6,988 nt of DNA. Source: Chloroflexota bacterium. GTDB taxonomy: Bacteria > Chloroflexota > Anaerolineae > J102. Positions 1 through 6,263 of the stretch are shown here, in pieces. Each line of letters begins with the position of its first letter. Positions within the stretch are counted from its first letter, which is position 1. Position numbers and translations under genes: made by a program. The stretch covers positions 1 through 6,988 of the forward strand of contig PIVW01000310.1 in the NCBI GenBank assembly GCA_003353825.1. Direction: 5' to 3'. Under the pieces are notes generated by a model. The model had not been told where the DNA came from. It was given only the letters and a program-made list of their open reading frames with translations, and made no database searches.

Positions 1-1906
1 ATTTCTCCCGTACCGCGTCGTCAGTCACGCGCTGGTAGCCGGGGAAGACATTAGGTAATCCGCCTAGATCGCAGGCACCCTGCACATTATTCTGGCCTCG
101 CAAGGGATTGACACCCCCACCGGGTTTGCCCATGTTGCCCAGCAACATCTGCAAATTGGCGCAGCTCATCACATTGTTGACACCCACGACATGCTGTGTG
201 ATACCCATGGCATAGAGCAAGGAACTGGGCTTGTTTTCGGCCATCATGCGGGCGGCAAGTTCGATATCTTCGGCAGAAACGCCGGTGATCTCACTGGCAG
301 CTTCGGGTGTGTATTTCTCGATGATGGCCTTGAATGGCTCGAAGTCTTCTGTACGCTCGGTGATAAAGGTGTCATCCTGCCAACCTTCGCGTAGGATTAC
401 GTGCATAATGCCGTTAAGCAAGGCGATATCGGTGCCTGGTTTGTGGCGCAAGTGCAGGTCGGCATAGTCGGCGATGTCGATGCGGCGAGGATCGGCCACG
501 ATCAGCTTGGCCCGGCGATGGCGTTTGGCGCGGCGGATTTTCGTGCCGATGACAGGATGATTGGCAGAGGTATTGCTGCCGATAATGAAGATGCAGCCAC
601 TTTCTTCAGCGATGTCGCGAATGGAGTTGGTCATCGCCCCACTTCCGAATGCAGTCACCAGACCGGTGACGGTGCTGGAGTGTCACAAGCGGGCGCAGTG
701 GTCGATACTATGTGTCGCCAGCATCTGCCGTGTGAACTTATTGAAGATGAAGTTCTCTTCGTTGGTGCATTTGGCCGAGGCCAACAAGGCAAAAGCATCA
801 CCACCATGCGCCTTTTTCTCCTCGGTGAACTTGTTGGCGACCACATCAAGGGCGGCATCCCAATCGGTTTCGATGTAGGTGTCGGGGGAGATTTTGTATT
901 TTGGATTGGGAATTTCGGATTTGCCACTACCACCGTTGCTTGCATAGGTGGCCGCCACCTTGTCTCCTTGTCTCCTTGTCTCCTTGCCACTCATCACCTG
1001 CCACTCGCCACTCGCCACTCGCTCCGCCACTGCCTCTAGCCCCAACCATTTGGCTCGCACGAGCGGGCGCGTGAGTCGGTCTGGATGATGCACATAGTCG
1101 TAGCCGTACCGACCCTTGACACACAGGGCCATGCCGTTGACAGGGGCATCCTCGCTGCTGGTCACACGCACGATTTTGTTGTCACGTACATTCAGGTCGA
1201 ACTGGCAGCCCACACCGCAATAGGAGCAGGTGGTGCGCACCTTTTTGACTTGATTGGCGCGTCCCAGGCCCAGGCTCATCTTGTCCTGCAAGGCGCCCAC
1301 GGGGCAGTAGGCCACACACTGGCCGCAGGTCTCACAACCGGCCTCGATCAGCATCTGGTCGGCCCCGGCCACCAATTTGGATTTGAAACCACGGTAGGCG
1401 AAGCTCCACACATCCCGGTTCTGGATCTCGCTACAAGCGCGGATACAACGGCTGCAGAGGATGCATTTATTGCGGTCGATCAAGATGAAGGGATTTGGAT
1501 CGGGGTTGATCTCATACTGGTGGCGGTCGCCGTTGTGTTCGGGCCACTCGACCTGATAATCATAGACCAGGTCTTGTAAATCGCAATCGCCCGCCACTTC
1601 ACAACCCATGCAGTCGTTGGGGTGGTCGGTGAGCAACATTTCCAGCACGAATCTGCGGGACTCGACCGCTTCGGCGCTCATGGTGTCCACCACCATGCCT
1701 TCGGCGGCGGGCGTAGTGCAGGCTGTTTGCAGCGCCCGCGCATTCTGCACCGAGACCACGCACATGCGGCACGCACCCACATCACCCAGGTCGGGATGAT
1801 GGCAGAGGGTGGGGATATCGATCCCGGCCGAACGAGCGGCTTCGAGGATGGTAGCGCCTTCGGGGGCGGTGATGTGTTTGCTGTTGATAGTGAGGCTAAT
1901 AGGCAT
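1..1906 (-). CDS. fdhA: Selenocysteine-containing NAD(P)-linked formate dehydrogenase, catalytic (alpha) subunit, 3' end cut by window edge
   Basis: Oxidises formate to CO2 (or the reverse) at a molybdo/tungsto-bis-pterin centre and passes electrons along Fe-S clusters to the NuoE/NuoF partners encoded upstream. Visible in order, numbering from the ATG at 1906: a [2Fe-2S] ferredoxin domain (C35, C46, C49, C63); the NuoG-type His-ligated cluster (H95, C99, C102, C108); two [4Fe-4S] clusters (C148/151/154/158 and C191/194/197/201); the molybdopterin-family [4Fe-4S] site (C227, C230, C234, C262) with CVKGR; then the active site DHCARL-Sec408-H409. The UGA at 685-683 is read as Sec, and the frame stays open for 227 further codons to base 2, giving typical FdhA sequence ([45 protein letters not shown]). 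The ATG at 1906 is chosen because GAGGAG lies 7 nt upstream. Family members are roughly 900 residues, so perhaps 250-300 are missing to the left. Residues about 286-343 are a repeat-derived insert. A non-selenoprotein pseudogene is the alternative, but I think it unlikely. Confidence 0.95.
651..675 (-). promoter_or_regulatory. Bacterial SECIS hairpin in fdhA mRNA
   Basis: Counting the U of UGA as 1, nucleotides 16-21 (GUCACC) pair perfectly with 27-32 (GGUGAC) around the loop GGUCU at 22-26. Below a CC bulge, GCA (11-13) can pair with UGC (33-35). The loop sequence and its distance from the UGA match the E. coli fdhF SECIS as I recall it, where SelB contacts the apical loop. This would deliver Sec-tRNA at the preceding UGA. 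The stem also encodes TVTGLVT, so it is constrained both as RNA and as protein. Confidence 0.88.
683..685 (-). other. In-frame UGA read as selenocysteine (Sec408 of FdhA)
   Basis: The codon is TGA on the minus strand, within CARL-U-HSSTV. In formate dehydrogenases this position is Cys or Sec and ligates the Mo/W; the following His is also conserved and is present here. Sequence similarity to the family continues without a break on both sides, which argues against a true stop. An automatic gene caller would probably end the gene here and leave the downstream half as a separate or missed fragment. Confidence 0.93.
959..986. repeat. Tandem 8-mer CTTGTCTC, about 3.5 copies
   Basis: Units begin at 959, 967 and 975, with a half unit at 983. 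On the coding (minus) strand they read as GAGACAAG repeats, contributing the ETRRQGDK part of the FdhA insert. Copy number could vary by slippage. A change of one 8-bp unit would shift the fdhA frame, so only changes of three units would be neutral. Confidence 0.9.
1001..1021. repeat. Tandem 7-mer CCACTCG, three copies
   Basis: Exact units occur at 1001-1007, 1008-1014 and 1015-1021, followed by a related CTCCGCCAC. They encode part of ERVASGEWQ in the FdhA insert. Three 7-mers total 21 bp and therefore preserve frame. Confidence 0.9.
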
Positions 1907-1913
1907 GGATTCG

Positions 1914-1919
1914 CTCCTC
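1914..1919 (-). promoter_or_regulatory. Ribosome binding site of fdhA (GAGGAG)
   Basis: GAGGAG lies 7 nt upstream of the ATG at 1906-1904. It decides between this start and ATGs further upstream in the same frame (1921 and 1942), which lack such a site and would add residues not typical of the ferredoxin-domain N-terminus (MPISLTIN...). Confidence 0.8.
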
Positions 1920-2025
1920 ATGCACGGGATAATGGTACGCAAATGAACGTGGAGAAACGTTGATTTTTGCTGATTAGTTTGTCAAATCTACGCCTTGAAT
2001 GTAGCAGGATATCGTATTTCGATGG

Positions 2026-2061
2026 ATAACCGCGCAATAATCGCGCAAATAACCGCGCAAT
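2026..2061. repeat. Three iteron-like 13-bp repeats between fic and fdhA
   Basis: ATAACCGCGCAAT occurs exactly at 2026-2038 and 2049-2061, with a 2-mismatch copy, ATAATCGCGCAAA, overlapping between them at 2037-2049. Spacing is 11 then 12 bp, about one helical turn, so a protein could bind all copies on one DNA face. They lie 6 bp past the fic stop and about 120-155 bp upstream of the fdhA start. They could be an operator for fdhA or fic, or the edge of an inserted segment. Function is not known. Confidence 0.6.
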
Positions 2062-2066
2062 CAAGG

Positions 2067-3116
2067 CTAAGGAGACTCTAGCAGATAGCGAATTGAGCGG
2101 CCGGAGCCAACGACTACTAACAGTCCATAGTTCTTCAATTCGCTCAGGTCATTGCTGGCTGTACCTCTCGAAACAGCAAACAACTCCTGATATTCACGAC
2201 TACTTACACTGCCTCCGCTTTGACGTAGATACTCAAGAAGTCTGATTTGACGCGAATTGAGGGTAACCTGTTCCTGGCTCAAGCTTGGCTCGACCATGTT
2301 GCTCAACTCTGCCACTTTCTGTTCCACCCGCACCATCTCTACGGCGATACCTTGCACGAAATACTCCGGCCATTCGGTCAAATCTCGCGTAACTGGATCG
2401 ACGGAGCGTAACGCTTCATAGTAGCTTGGTCGATCCTGGTTGTAGTATTCATCCAGAGCAAAGAAACGCTTGACATCGAAGCCCCGTCGGGCCAAGATGA
2501 GTGTTGCCAGTGTTCTGGCCGTGCGCCCGTTGCCATCGACGAAGGGATGGATGCGCACCAATTCGTAGTGAGCGATGGCAGCTTGTAGCACCGGCATCAA
2601 CTTCGCAGCCTGCGAACTAACAAGCCAGGCAACAAAATCAGCCATTAAGTCCGGCATTTCCTCCCAAGCAGGCGGTCGGTAGATGACTTTCCCAGTTGCA
2701 GGAACGCCGACAATGACCGGTACCTGACGATACTTTCCCGTCTCCTCGGGCAATAAGATCTCTTTCATCAGTAGGGCATGCAGGAACAGGATCGTCTTCT
2801 CACTAATGGGCTGCGGTTGATCCACAAAATGCCGATCGATGTAGCGTAGAACAGCGGCGTAGTTCAAAACTTCCAGACGATCCCGCGGGTGCGCCAAGAC
2901 ATCGCGACCGGCGAGTAGATCGGTGACTTCGTCCAGCGACAGAGGATTCCCTTCGATACTGGTGGAGTGATGGACGCTGCGCGCCAGGGCGTCGCGACGC
3001 AGTTCCGCTTCCCAGCGCGGGACGATGGGCGCGCGCTGGATGCGGTCGCGCGCCACCTCGATACGGGCGATCATGTCGATGAGGAGGTCGGTGCGCTGGA
3101 AGTTAGGTTCGAACAT
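2067..3116 (-). CDS. Fic-domain protein (probable AMP transferase) with N-terminal inhibitory motif and C-terminal winged helix
   Basis: A 349-residue protein. Fic enzymes usually transfer AMP from ATP to a hydroxyl of a target protein. The core motif HPFVDGNGRTAR is complete (H190, D194, N196, R198, R201), so catalysis is expected. S51-x3-E55-G56 (STSIEGN) matches the [S/T]xxxE[G/N] inhibitory motif; its position ahead of the Fic core marks a class II, self-inhibited Fic. Residues about 127-150 (GKYRQVPVIVG...IYRPP) form the target-binding flap. Residues about 286-349 (LNSRQIRLLEYLRQSG, VSRGTASNDLSELKNYG) are a winged-helix DNA-binding domain. The ATG at 3116 is preferred because MFEPNFQRTDLL fits the family's N-terminus; the frame runs further upstream but there reads over the broken nadS-like gene. 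It is the last gene of the accessory cassette. The cellular target is unknown. Confidence 0.9.
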   Translation of the reverse strand: MFEPNFQRTDLLIDMIARIEVARDRIQRAPIVPRWEAELRRDALARSVHHSTSIEGNPLSLDEVTDLLAGRDVLAHPRDRLEVLNYAAVLRYIDRHFVDQPQPISEKTILFLHALLMKEILLPEETGKYRQVPVIVGVPATGKVIYRPPAWEEMPDLMADFVAWLVSSQAAKLMPVLQAAIAHYELVRIHPFVDGNGRTARTLATLILARRGFDVKRFFALDEYYNQDRPSYYEALRSVDPVTRDLTEWPEYFVQGIAVEMVRVEQKVAELSNMVEPSLSQEQVTLNSRQIRLLEYLRQSGGSVSSREYQELFAVSRGTASNDLSELKNYGLLVVVGSGRSIRYLLESP

Positions 3117-3204
3117 CAGTGGTGTACTTCTGTCAAGCTTGCCAGGCCGATGGCGGTGAAGGCAGAGCGGGTGAGGGTTTGGGTGGGGTTCACGTTCTGC
3201 TGCC

Positions 3205-3588
3205 TTATTCCTGAACGTCCGCTTCACTTTCGTGAAAGGCGTGAACAGGTTGTGACGAGATTTCGTAAGTCGTTTGCATTGAGGTTCGCTTCGGATAAAC
3301 CACATCCCATAAGGCTTCTGGATGCTTTTCTGCCACTTGCAGCTATACACGCGCGGGGCCATGTGGTGTGCGCCGGCCTTGTTTCCAGTTTTGAAGCGTC
3401 TTCACACTGATGCCAAGCAAAGTTGCAAACTCGTGTTGTGTGAGACTGAAGTGCGCGCGAATTGCTTTGACATCTGGTGCTTCCACAATAAATGTCCGTG
3501 AAGGTTCAGTCTCACCGCGCAAGATTACACCACCTTCACGAATACTTTGCACTAGTTCGTCGAACAACTCGTCTTTCATAGGTTGCAT
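3205..3588 (-). pseudogene. NadS/HigA-like XRE-family antitoxin or regulator, interrupted by an in-frame TAG
   Basis: Residues 1-81 from the ATG at 3588 hold a Cro/C1-type helix-turn-helix (VKAIRAHFSLTQHEFATLLG, VKTLQNWKQGRR) and stop at TAG (3345-3343) just after GPARV. Beyond the TAG the same frame continues LQVAEKHPEALWDVVYPKRT and ends at TAA (3207-3205) after 45 more codons. NadS-type proteins normally read GPAR-hydrophobic-Leu-x-VA-x-HPEA here, so TAG replaces a Leu codon; one base change (TTG to TAG) explains it. The truncated 81-residue product still contains the DNA-binding helices and may remain partly active. It starts 2 nt after the preceding gene's stop, so it is translationally linked to it. 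Its usual HigB/RelE-type toxin partner is absent. Confidence 0.75.
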
Positions 3589-3590
3589 GA

Positions 3591-3863
3591 TTACTGTTCT
3601 GCCATGTGTTCTCGCAGCAAACGACAATACGTTTCTTGTGACAACGGACACTCGACCGCATCGACAAATTGCCTCTTGCTGAGACGCATCTGCCTTGCCA
3701 TTTTGCTAACATGAAATCGACTCAATTCTCGTTCGCCGTGAGAGATGAAAGTGCGGGCTGCCAACCGGCCGTCGAGCCATAGCCGATAGACATGATGGTG
3801 CGTTTCGGTTTTCTCGAAGCCGAATTTCCGCATCAACGCCCGATCTACATCGCGTGTTTTCAT
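3591..3863 (-). CDS. HicA-like small protein, putative mRNA interferase toxin
   Basis: A 90-residue basic protein. KFGFEKTETHHHVYRLWLDGR followed by ISHGERELS and KMARQMRLSKRQFVDAV resembles the HicA/YcfA dsRBD-like fold: GF-x-GSH-x-x-[YF], DGR, then HG-x-KEL and a final helix with L-x-x-x-x-F. A His in the THHH cluster (residues 22-24) would correspond to the catalytic His of HicA. It also has a C-terminal extension (VECPLSQETYCRLLREH). Its ATG overlaps the preceding antitoxin's stop (ATGA), the typical coupling of a toxin-antitoxin pair. The upstream extension of this frame is rejected because it would overlap the antitoxin deeply. Toxin activity is inferred from fold and context; it could be a non-toxic HicA-like protein. 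Confidence 0.7.
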   Translation of the reverse strand: MKTRDVDRALMRKFGFEKTETHHHVYRLWLDGRLAARTFISHGERELSRFHVSKMARQMRLSKRQFVDAVECPLSQETYCRLLREHMAEQ

Positions 3864-4288
3864 TGTGCTCGCACGCCCGTCTCGTCTTCGCTGAATATCT
3901 GACGCAAATAATCGAGTTGCTTTTCCAAGTAAGGAGCCAGGCGGTCGGCATGTGCCGAGAGGTCGGCGTAAGCATCCTGTGCGGCGAGCCAATAGTCCTC
4001 TCTCGCTTCTGCCATAGTACGGCCTACGCCATAAAGATCGACGATATCGTCGCTGACAAAATAGCGTTCTTCATCATACTGAACACGCACTGGGATGCCG
4101 TGGATGGTGTCGTTGATTCCCTCTTCCGCCAGCAATTTCATCAATTCTTCGTATTCGTCGGCGCTGATGAGGGTCGCTAATGGCTTGCCGCGACGTTCGA
4201 CGACAAAACGTTCTCGCCCGAAGGCGACACGATTGACGATCTCTGAGAAGTTTTCACGAGCTTTGGCGATACCAATTGTCTGCTGCAT
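3860..4288 (-). CDS. Phd/YefM-type antitoxin with HicB-like C-terminal domain
   Basis: A 142-residue protein. Residues 1-50 (IGIAKARENFSEIVNRVAFG, FVVERRGKPLATLISADEYE) are a standard Phd/YefM DNA-binding domain, normally found in antitoxins of 80-90 residues. The remainder (VRVQYDEERYFVSDD, VDLYGVGRTMAEAREDYWLA) looks like a HicB partial RNase-H fold, whose usual pattern is a 'DG-x-Y-x-A' strand then GxTxEEAxxxxxxA. This is unusual: HicB proteins normally carry an HTH or ribbon-helix-helix at the C-terminus instead. The start at ATG 4288 has GGAG 6 nt upstream. The stop overlaps the HicA-like gene by 4 nt. It probably binds its own promoter (palindrome at 4309-4318) and neutralises the downstream protein. 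The Phd part is secure; the HicB part is inferred. Confidence 0.82.
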   Translation of the reverse strand: MQQTIGIAKARENFSEIVNRVAFGRERFVVERRGKPLATLISADEYEELMKLLAEEGINDTIHGIPVRVQYDEERYFVSDDIVDLYGVGRTMAEAREDYWLAAQDAYADLSAHADRLAPYLEKQLDYLRQIFSEDETGVRAQ

Positions 4289-4308
4289 TAGATGCTCCAA
4301 ATAAACGA

Positions 4309-4318
4309 ACTGTACAGT
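4309..4318. promoter_or_regulatory. Perfect 10-bp palindrome ACTGTACAGT, candidate antitoxin operator
   Basis: It lies 20 bp upstream of the antitoxin ATG and 15 bp downstream of a -10-like GATAAT (minus strand, 4339-4334), so a bound repressor would block early transcription. Phd/YefM antitoxins commonly autoregulate through short palindromes near their start. No good -35 hexamer was found at proper spacing, so the promoter itself is uncertain. Confidence 0.45.
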
Positions 4319-4374
4319 ACGGTATTTTCGTCCATTATCTTAACATGACGTACCACACAATTCAACCAAATCAG

Positions 4375-4381
4375 CCTCCTT
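4375..4381 (-). promoter_or_regulatory. Perfect Shine-Dalgarno (AAGGAGG) with no ATG gene behind it
   Basis: AAGGAGG starts 11 nt after the nuoF stop codon and is the strongest ribosome binding site in the window. No ATG or GTG follows at normal distance. A TTG at 4365, 9 nt away, opens a 25-codon frame (4365-4288) whose TAA overlaps the antitoxin ATG (TAATG). Either it drives a short leader peptide coupled to the antitoxin, or it is what is left of the start region of the gene that originally followed nuoF. Confidence 0.5.
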
Positions 4382-4392
4382 TCGCCTGCCAA

Positions 4393-6246
4393 TTATCGCG
4401 GTGATGTAATCTCAATCGCATCAAAATTGCAGACCTCATAACAGAGCCCGCAGCGTTCACAGGCGTTCGGATCGATAACATGTATTTCGCGCTTGCCGCC
4501 GGTGATGGCGCCCGCCGCACAATTGCGGCCACAGACCATGCAGCCGGTACATAATTCAGGAATGACGGTATAGGTGATCAGTGCCTTGCACTTGCCTGCC
4601 GGACAACACTTGTCCTCGATGTGGGCGCGGTATTCTTCTTCGAAATGGCGCAGGGTGGAGATGACCGGGGCCGGAGCTAGTTGGCCTAACGCACATAACG
4701 AGCCTTTTTCCATGCCCTTGGCCAGGTATTTAATCTCATCCAGGTCTTCAGCTGTGCCCTCGCCCTCTGTGATGTGCTCCAGCGCTTCCAACATGCGGGT
4801 GGAGCCGATGCGGCAAGGCGGGCACTTACCACAGCTTTCGGCACAGGTGAATTGAATGAAAAACTTGGCGAATTCCACCATGCAGGTGGTCTCGTCGGCG
4901 ATCACCATGCCGCCCGACCCCATAACCGATCCGGCAGCTTGCAGAGAATCGAAATCTACCGGTATGTCAAGATAGGCTTCAGGCAGACAGCCGCCCAGCG
5001 GCCCACCCGTCTGCACTGCTTTAAATTTTTTGCCGAAGGGGATGCCGCCGCCAATGTCGTAGATGATCTCCCGCATGGTGATGCCCATCGGCACTTCGAT
5101 CAAACCGGTGCGATTGACCATGCCGGTTAGGGCGAACACCGCCGTGCCCGGACTTTTTTCTGTGCCCAAACTCTTGAACCATTGCGCCCCGTTACGGATG
5201 ATGCTGGGCACATAGGCATAACTTTTCACATTGTTGACATTGCTGGGCTGTTGCCAGAGACCTGAAACCGCGGGATAGGGCGGTCGCGGCCAGGGCTGTC
5301 CCCGCTCACCTTGGATAGAGGCCATCAGCGCGGTTTCCTCGCCGCATACAAACGCCCCCGCCCCTTCTTTGACGATAATATCAAAATCGAAGCCAGACCC
5401 GAGGATGTCTTCGCCCAGCAAGCCCGCTGCACGCGCCTGTGTTAAAGCTGTCTCCAAGCGCTTGATTGCCAGCGGGTATTCAGCTCGACAATAGATGTAG
5501 CCTTGTTCTGCGCCGATTGCATACCCGGCGATGACCATGCCCTCTATCACCGCATGCGGGTCGCCCTCCAGCACAGAGCGATCCATAAAGGCGCCGGGAT
5601 CACCCTCATCCGCATTGCAGATCACATACTTTGGCCAGCGTTGGGTATTGCGAGCGAAGCGCCACTTCATCCCCGCAGGGAAGCCACCGCCGCCGCGCCC
5701 ACGCAGCCCAGAGGTCAACACCTCCTCGATCACGGCTTCTGGAGACATCGTCGACAAGACCTTGTGCTGGGCAAGGTACCCATCTTTGGCGATGTAATGC
5801 CCGATGCTCTCAGGGTCGATCACACCGCAATTTCCCAGAAGTACACGCTGCTGCTTACCATAGAAGCCGACATCATGCCACTTCTCGACTTGCTCCTCGC
5901 TGCTCGGATCCTTATACAATAACTTCTCCACCGGTTTCCCGCCAATGACATGTTCTTCAATAATCTTTTTGGCATTGCGGGGTTTTACCTGTGTATAGAA
6001 AGTCTCGTCAGGATAAACGACTAGAATTGGGCCTTGTTCGCAGAAGCCAAAACAACCGGTACGCCGCACCTCGACCTCATCCTCCAGACCCTGTTTGGCC
6101 AACTCCTGACGTAAAGACTCTCGCACGCGTGTACTCTCTGAAGAGGAACAACCCGTGCCCATGCAGACGGCTATCCAACGGTGTTGAGGATCATTGACAT
6201 AAGTTAAAGTTTCGCTTTCTGGCATCAGTGTTATTGGTGTGTTCAT
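4393..6246 (-). CDS. NuoF/HydB-like NAD(P)H-binding flavoprotein subunit of formate dehydrogenase
   Basis: A 617-residue subunit that exchanges electrons between the Fe-S chain and NAD(P) through FMN. Domains: an N-terminal thioredoxin-like [2Fe-2S] (C28, C33, C65, C69); the FMN/NADH-binding core with GRGGGGFP (183-190) and GAGAFVCGEETAL (295-307); the NuoF [4Fe-4S] site (C472, C475, C478, C518); a linker with H542, C547/548 and C553; and a C-terminal two-cluster ferredoxin (C566/569/572/576 and C596/599/602/606). It is longer than complex I NuoF (about 440) and matches the HydB/HndC/HoxF-like build of multimeric hydrogenases and formate dehydrogenases. The ATG at 6246 is preferred to a TTG just before it, with AGGG upstream. 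It is 17 bp downstream of the NuoE-like gene and clearly co-transcribed with it. The extra ferredoxin domain allows exchange with ferredoxin, so electron bifurcation is possible but unproven. Confidence 0.95.
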   Translation of the reverse strand: MNTPITLMPESETLTYVNDPQHRWIAVCMGTGCSSSESTRVRESLRQELAKQGLEDEVEVRRTGCFGFCEQGPILVVYPDETFYTQVKPRNAKKIIEEHVIGGKPVEKLLYKDPSSEEQVEKWHDVGFYGKQQRVLLGNCGVIDPESIGHYIAKDGYLAQHKVLSTMSPEAVIEEVLTSGLRGRGGGGFPAGMKWRFARNTQRWPKYVICNADEGDPGAFMDRSVLEGDPHAVIEGMVIAGYAIGAEQGYIYCRAEYPLAIKRLETALTQARAAGLLGEDILGSGFDFDIIVKEGAGAFVCGEETALMASIQGERGQPWPRPPYPAVSGLWQQPSNVNNVKSYAYVPSIIRNGAQWFKSLGTEKSPGTAVFALTGMVNRTGLIEVPMGITMREIIYDIGGGIPFGKKFKAVQTGGPLGGCLPEAYLDIPVDFDSLQAAGSVMGSGGMVIADETTCMVEFAKFFIQFTCAESCGKCPPCRIGSTRMLEALEHITEGEGTAEDLDEIKYLAKGMEKGSLCALGQLAPAPVISTLRHFEEEYRAHIEDKCCPAGKCKALITYTVIPELCTGCMVCGRNCAAGAITGGKREIHVIDPNACERCGLCYEVCNFDAIEITSPR

Positions 6247-6263
6247 CAAATCACCCTTCGATT

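Larger units (their letters stand above)
878..1051 (-). repeat. Low-complexity, repeat-derived in-frame insert within fdhA (approximate bounds)
   Basis: Between LTRPLVR and [14 protein letters not shown], which are normally separated by only a few residues in this family, lie about 58 extra residues. The DNA is made of short repeats: the 8-mer CTTGTCTC about 3.5 times (plus strand 959-986), the 7-mer CCACTCG three times (1001-1021), and an A/T-rich stretch (about 890-930) encoding a motif like IPNPKYKIS. These resemble small dispersed intergenic repeats seen in some Chloroflexota and Cyanobacteria, but here they are translated. The insert has no stop and keeps frame. It is Lys/Arg/Gly/Ser-rich and probably forms a disordered surface loop. 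The bounds are estimated from memory of homologues, not from an alignment. Confidence 0.75.

Noticed and set aside
683..685. TGA as a genuine stop or nonsense mutation in fdhA
   Set aside because: The active-site context, 227 further open in-frame codons with conserved sequence, and the correctly placed GGUCU hairpin all favour selenocysteine.
401..1039. A 212-codon plus-strand open frame
   Set aside because: It is antisense to the well-supported fdhA coding sequence and reads through the UGA/SECIS region and the repeats; its protein has no recognisable domain. The same holds for the plus-strand frames at 1085-1579 and 5503-5922.
1957..1985. A promoter for fdhA from the perfect TTGACA at 1985-1980
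   Set aside because: The hexamer 17 bp downstream is CAACGT, far from TATAAT, and no good -10 exists at 16-18 bp. A promoter may exist here but these bases do not support it.
3117..3204. A 25-codon GTG-initiated frame ending in TGATG on the fic start
   Set aside because: It is very short, has no ribosome binding site, and shows no recognised product; the overlap could be chance.
3117..3362. Extending Fic upstream to start at 3362 or 3302
   Set aside because: The added part reads over the NadS-like gene in another frame, is rich in unusual residues, and Fic relatives begin near MFEPNF.
3864..3992. Extending the HicA-like protein by 43 residues upstream
   Set aside because: It would overlap the antitoxin coding region by over 120 bp; the ATG at 3863 gives the standard ATGA overlap and the normal family length.
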